64,000 nt of DNA from Bacteroidia bacterium (GCA_009929715.1 RZZX01000002.1:1-64000); one strand, 5' to 3'; shown: positions 51,849 through 62,607, counted from the first letter of the stretch. Notes: generated from the sequence alone by a model not told the origin. Numbers and translations are program-made.

Positions 51849-51856
51849 TATCTTTG
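51849..51856 (+). promoter_or_regulatory. -7 box TATCTTTG of FecR gene
   Basis: TAnnTTTG upstream of 51891. Confidence 0.6.
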
Positions 51857-51890
51857 TCGTAATAACTGTTTTATTTATAAAGCCTAGCTT

Positions 51891-52907
51891 GTGGAGTTTA
51901 AAAATATGGATGAATCACTCTTATTAAAGTATTTAAAGCATCAAGGAAGTGAAGAGGATTTTCAAAAGGTGGAAGCCTGGTGTGAGCAGTCGCCCGAAAA
52001 CCGGAAGGTCCTTGAACAGCTTTATTATCTTCAGTTCGTCGGAACACGTGTGGAAGCGATGGAGCAGGCCGATACGGAGCAGTCGCTGTGTGACTTGAAA
52101 GCACGGATGCATAGGCGCGGCAACAGCCGTTCATCGGCGCCCTCTTCTTGGTGGAGTGGACGAAAAACATGGATGCCTCTTGCTGTGGCTTTTCTTGCTG
52201 GGCTTCTCTTTATGGGGGGGCTTGGTTGGGGTTGGTTTTCTGGCCGGATGGAACGTTATGCGGTGCTGACTGACCCTGGGCAGCGGGCGCAAGTGGTGCT
52301 GCCTGATGGTAGTAAGGTTTGGCTCAATTCATCGACCAAGCTAACTTATAAGCACTCTTTTTTTAGTCGGGAACGTTTAGTCGATCTTACCGGTGAGGCT
52401 TACTTCGAGGTGGCTCACGAGGATGCCCATCCGTTTATTGTTAACGCTCGGAATATTCAAACGCATGTGCTTGGTACGCACTTCAACGTACGCGCCAGAC
52501 TGGATGAATCGACCGTGGTTACGACACTTTTCAAAGGAAAGGTTCGGGTAGACTCGCCGCTCAACAGTGAACAAGGAAAGGTGCTCAAACCTGGACAAAC
52601 GCTCTTGGTGAATGCTCAGAATTATCAAACAGAGTTGTTGGAGTATCCGTGCCCTGACGAAGTGTTGCTCTGGATTAAAGGGACTCTTCATTTTGAGCAA
52701 AAGACTTTGAAAGAGATTACCGAAACACTTGAACGACTGTATGATGTTCAGTTCATCTTTAAAGAGACGTCCATCCAACAAGAACGTTTTACGTGCGATT
52801 TTTCGACCGATATGAAACCAGAGGTTATCTTGTCTATCTTGGCACAGACGAACCGGTTGAAGTATGTTGCCCAAGGGCGTATCATTACACTTTCTAAAGC
52901 TCAGTAG
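51891..52907 (+). CDS. FecR family anti-sigma factor (with DUF4974)
   Basis: Single TM; VVLPDGSKVWLNSSTKLTY, VDLTGEAYFEVAHEDAHPFIVNA, VLGTHFNVRA. Confidence 0.93.
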   Translation: MEFKNMDESLLLKYLKHQGSEEDFQKVEAWCEQSPENRKVLEQLYYLQFVGTRVEAMEQADTEQSLCDLKARMHRRGNSRSSAPSSWWSGRKTWMPLAVAFLAGLLFMGGLGWGWFSGRMERYAVLTDPGQRAQVVLPDGSKVWLNSSTKLTYKHSFFSRERLVDLTGEAYFEVAHEDAHPFIVNARNIQTHVLGTHFNVRARLDESTVVTTLFKGKVRVDSPLNSEQGKVLKPGQTLLVNAQNYQTELLEYPCPDEVLLWIKGTLHFEQKTLKEITETLERLYDVQFIFKETSIQQERFTCDFSTDMKPEVILSILAQTNRLKYVAQGRIITLSKAQ

Positions 52908-52976
52908 TGGCTACTTCTGATTGTTTGTGTTCGACTTTTTGCTTACCCCGAGAAGTGATTCGGCGGGAGAAGGTAG

Positions 52977-54431
52977 CTATTCTTCTGTCTTGTTTTTCTC
53001 GGAAATAAGTAACAGCACATCGTTGGCTTTTAGTTTGAGCGAGCCGTTGGGAATCAAAAACTCTTCTCCTCGTTTAACAATCATGACGAGCGTTTTGGCT
53101 GGCAGATCCATAGTTTGGAGTGTGTCTGCCTTTTCAATCATCTCTTTAGTTACAAGGATACTAGATAGATCACTATCGATCTCTTCTGGAAGTTCCACGC
53201 CAAAGGTGTGGTTCGACTCTTCAAATGGCACAGAGAGCTTTAAGAGTTTAGCGACAGCCGAGACAGTCGTTCCTTGTAGGATTAAGGATAGGATGGTTAT
53301 GAAGAAAACAATGTTGAAGATGAGTCCGGAACCTTCTACGTTGGCTACTACCGGGTAGGTGGCGAAGATGATAGGTACGGCTCCGCGAAGGCCCACCCAC
53401 GATAGAAATAGACGGGATTTAAAGGTGATTTTCCGGAAAGGTAGCAGGGACAGAAAGATGCTTAGTGGACGAGCCACTAGGATCATAAAAACGCCTATCA
53501 GTAAGGCTACGAGGGCTACTTCAAGCATCTCGTGTGGGTTCACTAATAAGCCTAAACAGAGAAACATGATTATCTGAAACAGCCACGAGAGCCCGTTCAA
53601 AAAGGTGTCGATCTCTTTCCGGTGGATGATTTTGTGGTTACCCACCATCATGCCGGCAATATAGACTGCCAAGTAGCCGTTGCCATGAAGCAGATCAGTG
53701 ATAGCAAACGTGAAGAAAATAAAAGCGAGTAAGAGGATGGGGTAAAGTGATTCGTTGTCGATATTTATTTTATTGAGTATATATATAGCTAGCTTGCCTA
53801 GTAAATAACCGCCTGCTGCACCAACGATGAATTGAACCACAAAAGACCAAGCAATGGTGGAGGTGGCCATCCCCGAGGAGTTAATGACCTGAATGATGAC
53901 AATGGTGAGCATATAAGCCATCGGGTCGTTACTGCCACTTTCAAGTTCCAACATGGGCCGAAGGTGGTGTCTCAGATTTATTTTCTGTGAGCGTAGGATG
54001 GCAAAGACTGAAGCAGAATCGGTAGACGACATGGTGGCTGCAAGAAGCAAAGAGGTGGTCAGTGGCATGGCGATGTTGCTCCAGCTCATGCCCGAAAGCC
54101 ACCAGATAAAGAGGCCGGTGAAAAGTGCCGTGAGCAGTACACCTACCGTAGAGAGAACGATGCCAGGCCCTAAGATAGGTCTGACTTCTTGAAATTTCGT
54201 ATCCATCCCACCAGTAAAAAGAATCACACTTAAAGCGATCATCCCGATAAATTGTGCCTCTTTGGCATTATTAAATTGAAGACCGAGCCCATCACTCCCA
54301 AAGAACATGCCTACGAGTAAGAAGAGAAGGAGGGCCGGCACACCGAACCGGTAGCCCGTTTTTCCAGCCAAAATGCTGACAAAGAGTAGTATGGATCCGA
54401 TGAGTAAACTGTTTTCTGCTGTAAATATCAT
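52977..54431 (-). CDS. Potassium/proton antiporter (CPA1, NhaP2/CvrA-like, TrkA_C)
   Basis: VGMFFGSDGLGL, ATMSSTDSASVFAILR, LELESGSNDPMAYMLT. Confidence 0.92.
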   Translation of the reverse strand: MIFTAENSLLIGSILLFVSILAGKTGYRFGVPALLLFLLVGMFFGSDGLGLQFNNAKEAQFIGMIALSVILFTGGMDTKFQEVRPILGPGIVLSTVGVLLTALFTGLFIWWLSGMSWSNIAMPLTTSLLLAATMSSTDSASVFAILRSQKINLRHHLRPMLELESGSNDPMAYMLTIVIIQVINSSGMATSTIAWSFVVQFIVGAAGGYLLGKLAIYILNKINIDNESLYPILLLAFIFFTFAITDLLHGNGYLAVYIAGMMVGNHKIIHRKEIDTFLNGLSWLFQIIMFLCLGLLVNPHEMLEVALVALLIGVFMILVARPLSIFLSLLPFRKITFKSRLFLSWVGLRGAVPIIFATYPVVANVEGSGLIFNIVFFITILSLILQGTTVSAVAKLLKLSVPFEESNHTFGVELPEEIDSDLSSILVTKEMIEKADTLQTMDLPAKTLVMIVKRGEEFLIPNGSLKLKANDVLLLISEKNKTEE

Positions 54432-54615
54432 AATCGAAGTTTGTTTAGGGTTAAAAACGGATCCTGTTTTAATGCGAGATTAAATGTGGAGACGTTTCGG
54501 ATGAATGGGGTTGCCCGCTATTTTTTAAGTAGCACGAAGTTAGTCATTGAACCGAAAAAAAGAAAGAAATGTCGCTATTTAAGTGAAAAAAGAGGGTTAA
54601 ATAAACTGAAATAGT

Positions 54616-54623
54616 TATTTTTG
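54616..54623 (+). promoter_or_regulatory. -7 box TATTTTTG of uraA
   Basis: TAnnTTTG upstream of 54645. Confidence 0.6.
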
Positions 54624-54644
54624 CATTCAAATAACTAAATACTT

Positions 54645-55826
54645 ATGGATTCGAACAACCTTTCTCCTTTTCGTAAAGGGGTGGTCGGCGTACAGTTCCT
54701 TTTTGTGGCTTTTGGGGCCACAGTACTCGTCCCTCTGTTAGTGGGTCTTGACCCGTCGGCGGCTTTATTTACAGCCGGTATTGGTACTTTAATTTTTCAT
54801 GCCGTGACGCGCGGCAAGGTTCCTATTTTCTTAGGAAGTAGTTTCGCTTTTATTGCGCCTATTGTTAAGGCTACAGAGCTTTACGGACTTGCTGGCACGC
54901 TATCGGGTATGCTTGGAGTTGCGTTGGTCTACTTTGTGATGAGTGCCTTGGTGAAATGGCAGGGGGTTAAACTGATTGAACGCCTTTTTCCTTCGGTGGT
55001 TATCGGTCCTGTGATTATCTTGATTGGGTTATCGCTTGCTGGTACGGGCGTCACGATGGCCAAAGAAAACTGGGTGCTTGCTTTGGTCTCCTTGGTAACA
55101 GCTGTTGTGGTATCGATGAAAGCCAAAGGGCTTTTAAAGTTGATTCCTATCTTTGCAGGCATCGTTGTTGGCTACGTCGTGGCTTGTTTGGGGTACGGCA
55201 TTGATTTCACGGGAGTGCGAGATGCTGCTTGGATCGGCTTACCGCAATTTGTGTTCCCAGTTTTTTCGTGGGAGCCTATTTTGTATATGATTCCCGTGGC
55301 TATCGCTCCTGTTATTGAACATATCGGTGATGTTTATGTGGTTAATACCGTCACTGGCAAGGATTTTGTGAAGGATCCCGGCTTACACCGGACGTTGCTT
55401 GGCGACGGATTGGCTTGTTTGGCAGCTGGTTTCTTGGGTGGCCCTCCTGTGACTACTTATTCAGAGGTGACTGGTGCGATGTCTTTGACTAAGATAACTA
55501 ATCCACAAGTGATTCGTATTGCTGCTATCACGGCGATTATCTTTTCGGTTATTGGTAAGATAAGTGCCTTGTTGAAATCCATTCCAAGTGCTGTGTTGGG
55601 TGGTATTATGTTGCTGCTTTTTGGAACCATCGCTTGTGCCGGTATTGCCAACTTGGTGAATAGTTGCATCGATTTGAGTCGTACGCGAAACATTGTCATT
55701 GTATCACTGACTCTGACTATCGGTCTTGGTGGTGCAGTCTTATCGTGGGGACAATTCTCTTTGTCTGGCATTGGATTAGCAGCTCTCGTTGGCGTGGTTT
55801 TAAATCTTGTGCTGCCGAAAGACTAG
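54645..55826 (+). CDS. uraA: Uracil permease (NCS2)
   Basis: QFLFVAFGATVLVPLLVGLDPS, IEHIGDVYVVNTVTGKDF. Confidence 0.92.
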   Translation: MDSNNLSPFRKGVVGVQFLFVAFGATVLVPLLVGLDPSAALFTAGIGTLIFHAVTRGKVPIFLGSSFAFIAPIVKATELYGLAGTLSGMLGVALVYFVMSALVKWQGVKLIERLFPSVVIGPVIILIGLSLAGTGVTMAKENWVLALVSLVTAVVVSMKAKGLLKLIPIFAGIVVGYVVACLGYGIDFTGVRDAAWIGLPQFVFPVFSWEPILYMIPVAIAPVIEHIGDVYVVNTVTGKDFVKDPGLHRTLLGDGLACLAAGFLGGPPVTTYSEVTGAMSLTKITNPQVIRIAAITAIIFSVIGKISALLKSIPSAVLGGIMLLLFGTIACAGIANLVNSCIDLSRTRNIVIVSLTLTIGLGGAVLSWGQFSLSGIGLAALVGVVLNLVLPKD

Positions 55827-56023
55827 TTATTTATAGCTGGGATTAATTCCTTTTTTTTAACCAACACGATGCGGGTTTTGCTAAAGTTTTCGGGAATACC
55901 ATACTCCTTTGCTTCTGCAGCAATCTGAACGTTACGTTCTGTGCTGCTCTTCCTGCTTCAAACAGAGTTGGAGTTGAATTAGAGGAAAATAATAATTGCC
56001 CTAATATTGGAAAAGGGCATAAG

Positions 56024-56064
56024 ACTAAGCGTGAAGCCGATTTGGAATCACGCTTAGTTTTTTT
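56024..56064 (+). terminator. Intrinsic terminator
   Basis: ACTAAGCGTGA...TCACGCTTAGT plus T-run. Confidence 0.8.
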
Positions 56065-56102
56065 ATCACTCTTTTTGCTTTTGTCTCTTTTTTCAACTCT
56101 AC

Positions 56103-56792
56103 TTAGAACAACTGAAATTTGACACCGAACGATAAACTTAGGTAGTCGCTTGGCTTCAGAGAACTATTCGTTGCGGCACTTACCACATAGAGATCGCATG
56201 TACTGATTTCATAAAAGAGAGTCATCTCTTTGGCAAAAAAACGTTTAGGTGAATCAATCTTGTACGTGAGCCGTTGCCCTAAGAAGACATGTGTTCGGAT
56301 CTTACTCGAAAAGCCATAATACCCTCGTGGGTATCTTTCCGGTTCTTTGACCCAAAACTCATCACCAAATACAGTGTTGAAGTAGAGGCCACATTCCAGA
56401 GGCTCAGCCGAGATATTTTTGCCTAAACAGACGCTCCATGGGATGTAGTTTTGTTTGAGCGTCATGGCGATTTTCGCTCTTTGAGAAGAGTAGGTGGGGA
56501 TAAACCCAAAAAGCCAATCTGTTTCCCATTGGTTATGCTTACCATAATCCCAACCCATTCCCATAGAGAGTAGTCCCATGTTGCCAGCAAATTGTAGTTT
56601 GCTGTGTGTGGGGATCAGTTTTTCCCAATGTTTACGGTAGCGTTCTACACGTCGGTCGTACCGATTAACAGACGCATTGGGTGTTACTTCTGTATCCATG
56701 TATTTATTCTCTGTTGGTTCATTGGCTTGGATAAAACCAGATAAACAGATTAAGTCCATCACGAGGAACATTTTAAAAAGGGACCACTTCAT
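56103..56792 (-). CDS. Hypothetical secreted protein, possibly outer-membrane beta-barrel
   Basis: Signal peptide, alternating aromatic strands, C-terminal SFGVKFQLF. Confidence 0.65.
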   Translation of the reverse strand: MKWSLFKMFLVMDLICLSGFIQANEPTENKYMDTEVTPNASVNRYDRRVERYRKHWEKLIPTHSKLQFAGNMGLLSMGMGWDYGKHNQWETDWLFGFIPTYSSQRAKIAMTLKQNYIPWSVCLGKNISAEPLECGLYFNTVFGDEFWVKEPERYPRGYYGFSSKIRTHVFLGQRLTYKIDSPKRFFAKEMTLFYEISTCDLYVVSAATNSSLKPSDYLSLSFGVKFQLF

Positions 56793-57576
56793 AAGTATAG
56801 CCGTTGGGGGTTATGGTGAAACATAAATAACTGCGACCTTTCATGCAGTCGCTTTGATAATAAAGTATCCCATCATTAAAAAGATCATTTACACTGACGC
56901 CGTGTCCATGGGCTACTGTACAGAATTGTAGGCCGGGATATTGTTTGATACAGTAGTGGAAATACTTTGCTACATTGTCATTGAACACATCGGAATAAGG
57001 GCGTGCATGCATGCTCACGACTGTTTTGTTGAACTCCTCTTTTCTGTTGCCCAACTCTTGTTCCATGAAGTTGCAGTCGGGTATCGGTTCTGAATAGTCG
57101 TACTCTAAAGCGTTGGTGTTGAGACACACAAATTTAACTTTTCCGGCAATGAAAGAGAAGTTTGTAGCACCGAATATGGCTTGGTAGGTATCTCTGCCCG
57201 TTCCCAAACAGTCGTGATTACCTATGATGACCACATAAGGAACGCGCAGTTTATTCATAATATCGCGCTGCCAAATAAACTCTTTCGTCACTCCAAAGTC
57301 ACTGATGTCGCCCCCGTGGATGACAAAATCAATATCATCTCGCCTATTTATGGCTCTGACAAAGGCGTTGGTCTCGTCATACCAACGTTGAGAATCCCCC
57401 ATCGTAACAAAGCGGATAGTTGTTTTGTTACGGCAGTTTTTCTCGATTTCTTTGATGTTGTGGGCGTTGACTTCACGTTCGCCAGTGATGTGTACGTCGT
57501 AAGGGTGATAATCAATCAATTCACATCCCGACAAACCAAATAGTAAGCCGAAGATGTATCCATACGTTTTTACCAT
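56773..57576 (-). CDS. Calcineurin-like metallophosphoesterase lipoprotein
   Basis: Lipobox LLFGLSGC; VTMGDSQRW, VIHGGDISDFG, VIIGNHDCLG, VAHGHG. Confidence 0.85.
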   Translation of the reverse strand: MVKTYGYIFGLLFGLSGCELIDYHPYDVHITGEREVNAHNIKEIEKNCRNKTTIRFVTMGDSQRWYDETNAFVRAINRRDDIDFVIHGGDISDFGVTKEFIWQRDIMNKLRVPYVVIIGNHDCLGTGRDTYQAIFGATNFSFIAGKVKFVCLNTNALEYDYSEPIPDCNFMEQELGNRKEEFNKTVVSMHARPYSDVFNDNVAKYFHYCIKQYPGLQFCTVAHGHGVSVNDLFNDGILYYQSDCMKGRSYLCFTITPNGYTYEVVPF

Positions 57577-57683
57577 GTTATTTTACCTTTTTATGAAAAC
57601 TAAATGCGAAGATAGAGTTTTCTCTTTGATGTTGTGCCAAAGAGGGGGCAAATAGGAAAAATAGAACAGTAAAAAGGTTTTTT

Positions 57684-59045
57684 TTATGGTTCTGTGTGAG
57701 TGGCTTCGGGGCTGTATTTTTTGATATAAATAAGGAGGCTGGCCATGGCGGTAAGGAAGGCCAACCCATCGGATACAGGCATACTCATCCAAATCCCTTT
57801 AAGGCCAAACCATTGCGGAAAGAGCATTAAGCAGGGTAAGAGGTAAACCAATTGTCGGGTGAGCGACAAGAAGATACTGATTTTAGCTTTCCCGATGCTT
57901 TGAAAGAAGTTGGATATGACAATTTGGACGCCAACGAATGGGAACATCAGTATGCAAATTCGCACCCCTTCTGCTGCCATATCGATGAGGGTGTTATTAT
58001 CTGTGAAAACGGCCGATACGGTATGTGGGAAAAGTTCGCAAATGACAAACCCACTGCTGGTGATGATTAATCCGGATAGAATGCCCAGGCGCAAGGTTTG
58101 TTTAACGCGGTGGTGTTGTTGTGCACCAAAATTGTAGCCGATGATGGGTTGCATGCCCATAGTTAGCCCGATCACAATCATGACATAAAGCGTGAGTAAA
58201 CGGTTGATGATGCCATAAGCTCCTATGGCCATATCGCCTCCATGGTGCTGTAGCCCGTTGTTAATGAGAATCACAATGGCGCAAGCGCACACATTCATCA
58301 GGAAGGGCGACATACCGATGGCAAAGATGTTTTGAACAATTTTTCTTTTCATGTGCCAGAAAGCACCTTCGAAATGAATCATGGTGTCTTTTCGCATAAA
58401 GTGGCTGATGACCCAAACCATACCGATGGTTTGAGAAATGACAGTTGCCGTAGCAGCCCCTCGCATTCCCCATTTCAGGTAGAAGATAAAGAGAGGAGCA
58501 AGGATGATGTTTGCAAAGACTGTAACCATCGATGTCAGCATCGCTTTTCTTGGATAACCAGTGGCGCGCATTAAGTTGTTAAGCCCAATCATGGTGTACG
58601 AGATAGGAGTACCTAAAAGGATGATTTGCATAAAGCTCCGGGCATAAGGCAGGGTATCATGGCTAGCTCCGAAAAAGAGCAGAATCTCATCGAGGAAGAT
58701 AAAAGAGAGGGTGCCAAAAAAAACCGAATTGGTTAGGCAAAGCATCAGGGTGTGCGATAGGATTTCGGTGGCTCCCTTGACATCTTTTTGTCCTAAGCGG
58801 ATAGAGGCGAGTGTTGATCCACCAGCCGATACGAGCATACAAAAGGCGATGACTAGATTCATGAGCGGAAAGCTTACAGCCAAACCGGCAATAGCGATTG
58901 CTCCAACACCATGACCGATAAAAATACTGTCGATGATGTTGTACATAGAAGTTAGTGTCATGCCGATAATGGCCGGAACGGAGTATTCTAAGAGTAGTTT
59001 GCCAATGCGCTCTGTTCCTAGAATATGTGGGTTATTCTTATTCAT
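57684..59045 (-). CDS. MATE family efflux transporter
   Basis: YSVPAIIGMTLTSMYNIIDSIFIGH; QPIIGYNFGAQ. Confidence 0.94.
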   Translation of the reverse strand: MNKNNPHILGTERIGKLLLEYSVPAIIGMTLTSMYNIIDSIFIGHGVGAIAIAGLAVSFPLMNLVIAFCMLVSAGGSTLASIRLGQKDVKGATEILSHTLMLCLTNSVFFGTLSFIFLDEILLFFGASHDTLPYARSFMQIILLGTPISYTMIGLNNLMRATGYPRKAMLTSMVTVFANIILAPLFIFYLKWGMRGAATATVISQTIGMVWVISHFMRKDTMIHFEGAFWHMKRKIVQNIFAIGMSPFLMNVCACAIVILINNGLQHHGGDMAIGAYGIINRLLTLYVMIVIGLTMGMQPIIGYNFGAQQHHRVKQTLRLGILSGLIITSSGFVICELFPHTVSAVFTDNNTLIDMAAEGVRICILMFPFVGVQIVISNFFQSIGKAKISIFLSLTRQLVYLLPCLMLFPQWFGLKGIWMSMPVSDGLAFLTAMASLLIYIKKYSPEATHTEP

Positions 59046-59180
59046 TCAATGGGTGTTACAATGTTGTGTGAGTTGTTATTTTCTCTTTTTGGTGCGACAA
59101 AGGTACGAATTATTTGTCTGCTTGGTTAATATTTCGGAACTTTGCATTTATTATTAACGTTTATAAAGAGAGGCTAATTT

Positions 59181-59831
59181 ATGAGTTTATCGAACGAAAA
59201 GGTGGTGGCGTTATTCGATTTTGATGGCGTTATTATGGATACAGAATCACAATATACTGTTTTTTGGAATAGAATGGGACGTGAGTATCTGCAAGTTGAA
59301 AATTTCGGTCCTGGCATTAAAGGGCAGACTATGATGCAGATTTATGAGCGTTATTTTAAAGAAAAGAAGGAGGAGCAGAAAGTTATTAGTCAGTTGCTGT
59401 ATCAGTACGAGCGGGAGATGACCTATAATTACATACCGGGTGTGGTCGACTTTATTGAGGATCTCAAACGGCAAGGGGCTAGGGTAGCCATCGTTACGAG
59501 TTCCGATGAGACGAAGATGGGTACTATTTATTCGTTTCATCCGGAGTTGAGGGAACTGACAGAACGGGTGCTGACCGGTGAGATGTTTACGCGTTCCAAG
59601 CCAGCTCCAGATTGTTTCTTGTTGGGTATGGAGTTGCTAGGTGGAACACCAGAGTGTACCTATGTTTTCGAGGATTCGTTTCATGGTTTGCAAGCAGGCA
59701 TGGATTCGGGGGCAACAGTTATTGGACTTGCCACAACCAATTCGCGCGATAGCATTGTCGATAAGGCGCATTTTGTTATTGATGACTTCCGCGAAATGAC
59801 TTTCGATAAGTTGGTGGCGATGAGGCATTAA
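59181..59831 (+). CDS. HAD-family hydrolase (beta-phosphoglucomutase-like)
   Basis: ALFDFDGVIMDTES, VTSSDETK, KPAPDCFLLG, VFEDSFHGLQAG. Confidence 0.93.
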   Translation: MSLSNEKVVALFDFDGVIMDTESQYTVFWNRMGREYLQVENFGPGIKGQTMMQIYERYFKEKKEEQKVISQLLYQYEREMTYNYIPGVVDFIEDLKRQGARVAIVTSSDETKMGTIYSFHPELRELTERVLTGEMFTRSKPAPDCFLLGMELLGGTPECTYVFEDSFHGLQAGMDSGATVIGLATTNSRDSIVDKAHFVIDDFREMTFDKLVAMRH

Positions 59832-59916
59832 TTTGTTTCTCTTGATACTGAGTGCCTTGGGCGAGGGACTATTGAAAACTTTATGGTTTCTTTGTTTGTT
59901 CTTAATTAAATGTTGT

Positions 59917-59924
59917 AACTTTGC
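59917..59924 (+). promoter_or_regulatory. -7 box TAACTTTG of panB
   Basis: TAnnTTTG upstream of 59987. Confidence 0.6.
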
Positions 59925-59986
59925 AGCCAATTTTTATTTTGATGGAATTTACTTATAATTTATAACTCACAAAATTTAATAAAGAC

Positions 59987-60808
59987 ATGGCTGGTTATAT
60001 ATCAGATGATACAAGAAAAGTGACGACTCATCGCCTCGTAGAAATGAAACAAAGAGGAGAGAAAATATCTATGCTAACTTCTTACGACTATACGATGGCA
60101 CAAATCGTTGATGGCGCAGGCATCGACGTTATTTTGGTAGGCGATTCGGCTTCTAACGTGATGGCTGGGAATGTCACGACATTGCCCATTACTCTTGATC
60201 AGATGATTTATCATGGTAAGTCGGTTGTGCGTGGCGTTAAGCGCGCGATGGTAGTGGTCGACATGCCTTTCGGGTCTTATCAAGGCAATGAAATGGAGGG
60301 ATTGGCTTCGGCTATCCGGATTATGAAAGAGAGTCACGCCGACGCCCTTAAGTTAGAGGGAGGAGAGGAAGTGATTGCTTCTGTTAAACGGATTTTAAGT
60401 GCCGGTATCCCGGTAATGGGACACTTGGGACTAATGCCTCAATCAATTAATAAATATGGTACTTACACCGTTCGGGCTAAGGACGAAGAGGAGGCTGATA
60501 AGCTGATTAAGGATGCTCATCTCCTCGAAGAAGCAGGTTGTTTTGCACTCGTGCTTGAAAAAATACCGGCTGCTCTTGCTGAACGTGTGGCTTCTGAATT
60601 GACTATTCCGGTGATTGGTATTGGCGCCGGTGGGGCTGTGGATGGCCAAGTATTGGTGGCTCAAGATATGTTGGGGATGAATAATGGTTTCCGTCCGCGT
60701 TTCTTGCGTCGCTATGCTGATTTGCATACCGTGATGTCCGATGCGATTAGTCGCTATGTTTCGGATGTGAAGAATTGTGATTTTCCTAATGAGAAGGAAC
60801 AGTATTAA
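59987..60808 (+). CDS. panB: 3-methyl-2-oxobutanoate hydroxymethyltransferase
   Basis: [42 protein letters not shown]. Confidence 0.97.
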   Translation: MAGYISDDTRKVTTHRLVEMKQRGEKISMLTSYDYTMAQIVDGAGIDVILVGDSASNVMAGNVTTLPITLDQMIYHGKSVVRGVKRAMVVVDMPFGSYQGNEMEGLASAIRIMKESHADALKLEGGEEVIASVKRILSAGIPVMGHLGLMPQSINKYGTYTVRAKDEEEADKLIKDAHLLEEAGCFALVLEKIPAALAERVASELTIPVIGIGAGGAVDGQVLVAQDMLGMNNGFRPRFLRRYADLHTVMSDAISRYVSDVKNCDFPNEKEQY

Positions 60809-60816
60809 TAAGGTGT

Positions 60817-61968
60817 ATGACCGTTAACTTGTGGACCAAGCATTTTATGCGCATATCTGTCGCTAATTTATTATTGTTTATTTCACTTTATATGTTGTTG
60901 CCTGTCCTACCGATGGAACTGGCGGAGCAAATAGGGTTGAAATCAGAACAAACCGGCTTGATGTTTCTCTTTTTTACATTAGGGATGCTATTTGTCGGCC
61001 CGTTTCATGCTTATCTGATTGATGTGTATAAGCGGAAATATATCTGTTTGTTTTCGACGTTGCTTGCTACGGGGGCAACGGCCGGTTACTTGTATGTGGG
61101 TGCTCTTCGAGAGCTGTTCTTGCTCGCTGCTTTCCAAGGAGCGATGTTTGGGCTAGCTACCACGGCAGGGATTACATTGGCTATTGATATCACTCATTCT
61201 GGCAGTCGAAGCATCGGTAATCTTAGCTTTGCTTGGATGGCTCGTTTGGGAATGGTTATCGGTATTGCCCTCGGAATTTGGTTATATCAAATGGTGTCAT
61301 TTGCTCATTTTATAGCCATATCTGTTGGTGCAGGCTTGTTGAGTGTCTTGTTAACCTCGATGGTCTATGTGCCTTTCCGTGCGCCTATAGTGACCTGTTT
61401 GTGTTCATGCGACCGCTTTTTGCTTCTTCGTGGCTGGGTGCCGGCTCTCAACTTAGTGATGATTAGCTTTGTGCTTGGATTGCTCACGGCAATTCCTCAT
61501 TTGTTTACGTCGTTTACACTCAATGAAACCACGTTCGTTTTGCCATTTTTCGCAGTTACTGTGATAGGCTTTATCGTCTCATTTTGTTGTTCGCGTATCC
61601 GGTTGGTGCAGGATAAACTTTTTCACACAGTGGTATTGGGCTTATTCTTATTCGTTTCAGCCCTTTTTATGATCAGTTATGGTATGTTTACTTTAGTGGC
61701 CTTTTTGGTGCTTGGTATCGGACTTGGACTTGTTACACCGGAGTTTCTGACGATGTTTGTCAAATTATCGAAGCACTGTCAACGCGGAACAGCCAATACC
61801 ACTCATTTGCTGTGCTGTGAAATAGGTATCGCTTTGGGGGTTGCTTTGACGTATGCGTATGATGACATGGGGCAGATTCTCTTTTTTGCTCGAATAAGCG
61901 CTTTGGTTGCTTTGGTGTTTTTTGCTGTATTTACATATCCTTATTATATTAAAAAGAAAGTGCGATGA
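60817..61968 (+). CDS. MFS transporter
   Basis: 12-TM protein; LFFTLGMLFVGPFHAYLIDVYKRK. Confidence 0.88.
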   Translation: MTVNLWTKHFMRISVANLLLFISLYMLLPVLPMELAEQIGLKSEQTGLMFLFFTLGMLFVGPFHAYLIDVYKRKYICLFSTLLATGATAGYLYVGALRELFLLAAFQGAMFGLATTAGITLAIDITHSGSRSIGNLSFAWMARLGMVIGIALGIWLYQMVSFAHFIAISVGAGLLSVLLTSMVYVPFRAPIVTCLCSCDRFLLLRGWVPALNLVMISFVLGLLTAIPHLFTSFTLNETTFVLPFFAVTVIGFIVSFCCSRIRLVQDKLFHTVVLGLFLFVSALFMISYGMFTLVAFLVLGIGLGLVTPEFLTMFVKLSKHCQRGTANTTHLLCCEIGIALGVALTYAYDDMGQILFFARISALVALVFFAVFTYPYYIKKKVR

Positions 61969-62008
61969 TCGAAAGAGAGCGCACTGACAATCATTTTTTG
62001 AAAATAAG

Positions 62009-62464
62009 ATGGAAGATAGAATAGAAAAAGCAGTCACTTATTTTAAAAGTGGCTATAATTGCTCGCAATCTGTTGTGGCGGCATTTGCCGATTTGTACGG
62101 ATTCGATAAGGAACAATCTTTGCGTATGGCAGCTTCATTTGGAGGAGGCATCGGTCGGATGCGTGAAACTTGTGGAGCGGCTTGCGGTATGTTTTTATTG
62201 GCCGGTTTAGAGAATGGAGCTGTTGAGGCTGCTGACCGGCAAGGAAAAGCTGCCAATTATGCCTTGGTACAGGAGTTGGCCGAAGAGTTTAAAAAAAGAA
62301 ACGGGTCGCTCATTTGTGCCGAATTATTGGGATTACGTAAAAGTGATACCATCTCTTCGAACCCTGAGGAACGTACTACACAGTATTATGCCAAAAGACC
62401 GTGTGTTAAGATGGTTGAGGAAGCCGCTACTATTTGGGCGGAATACCTTCAAAAAGAGCGTTGA
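62009..62464 (+). CDS. C_GCAxxG_C_C family protein
   Basis: YNCSQSVVAAF...FGGGIGRMRETCGAACGMFLLAG. Confidence 0.93.
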   Translation: MEDRIEKAVTYFKSGYNCSQSVVAAFADLYGFDKEQSLRMAASFGGGIGRMRETCGAACGMFLLAGLENGAVEAADRQGKAANYALVQELAEEFKKRNGSLICAELLGLRKSDTISSNPEERTTQYYAKRPCVKMVEEAATIWAEYLQKER

Positions 62465-62607
62465 CGATTCATGTTAAGCTTCTTTTATTACATTTCTATT
62501 AAAAAGAAGTCTTGTAAGGTGTTGTGTAGCTTATAAATCCATATATTTGCTCCGAATAAAGTATAAAACTTATTTTAACCGAAAGGTTTTAAGTATGTCT
62601 AACTTAA

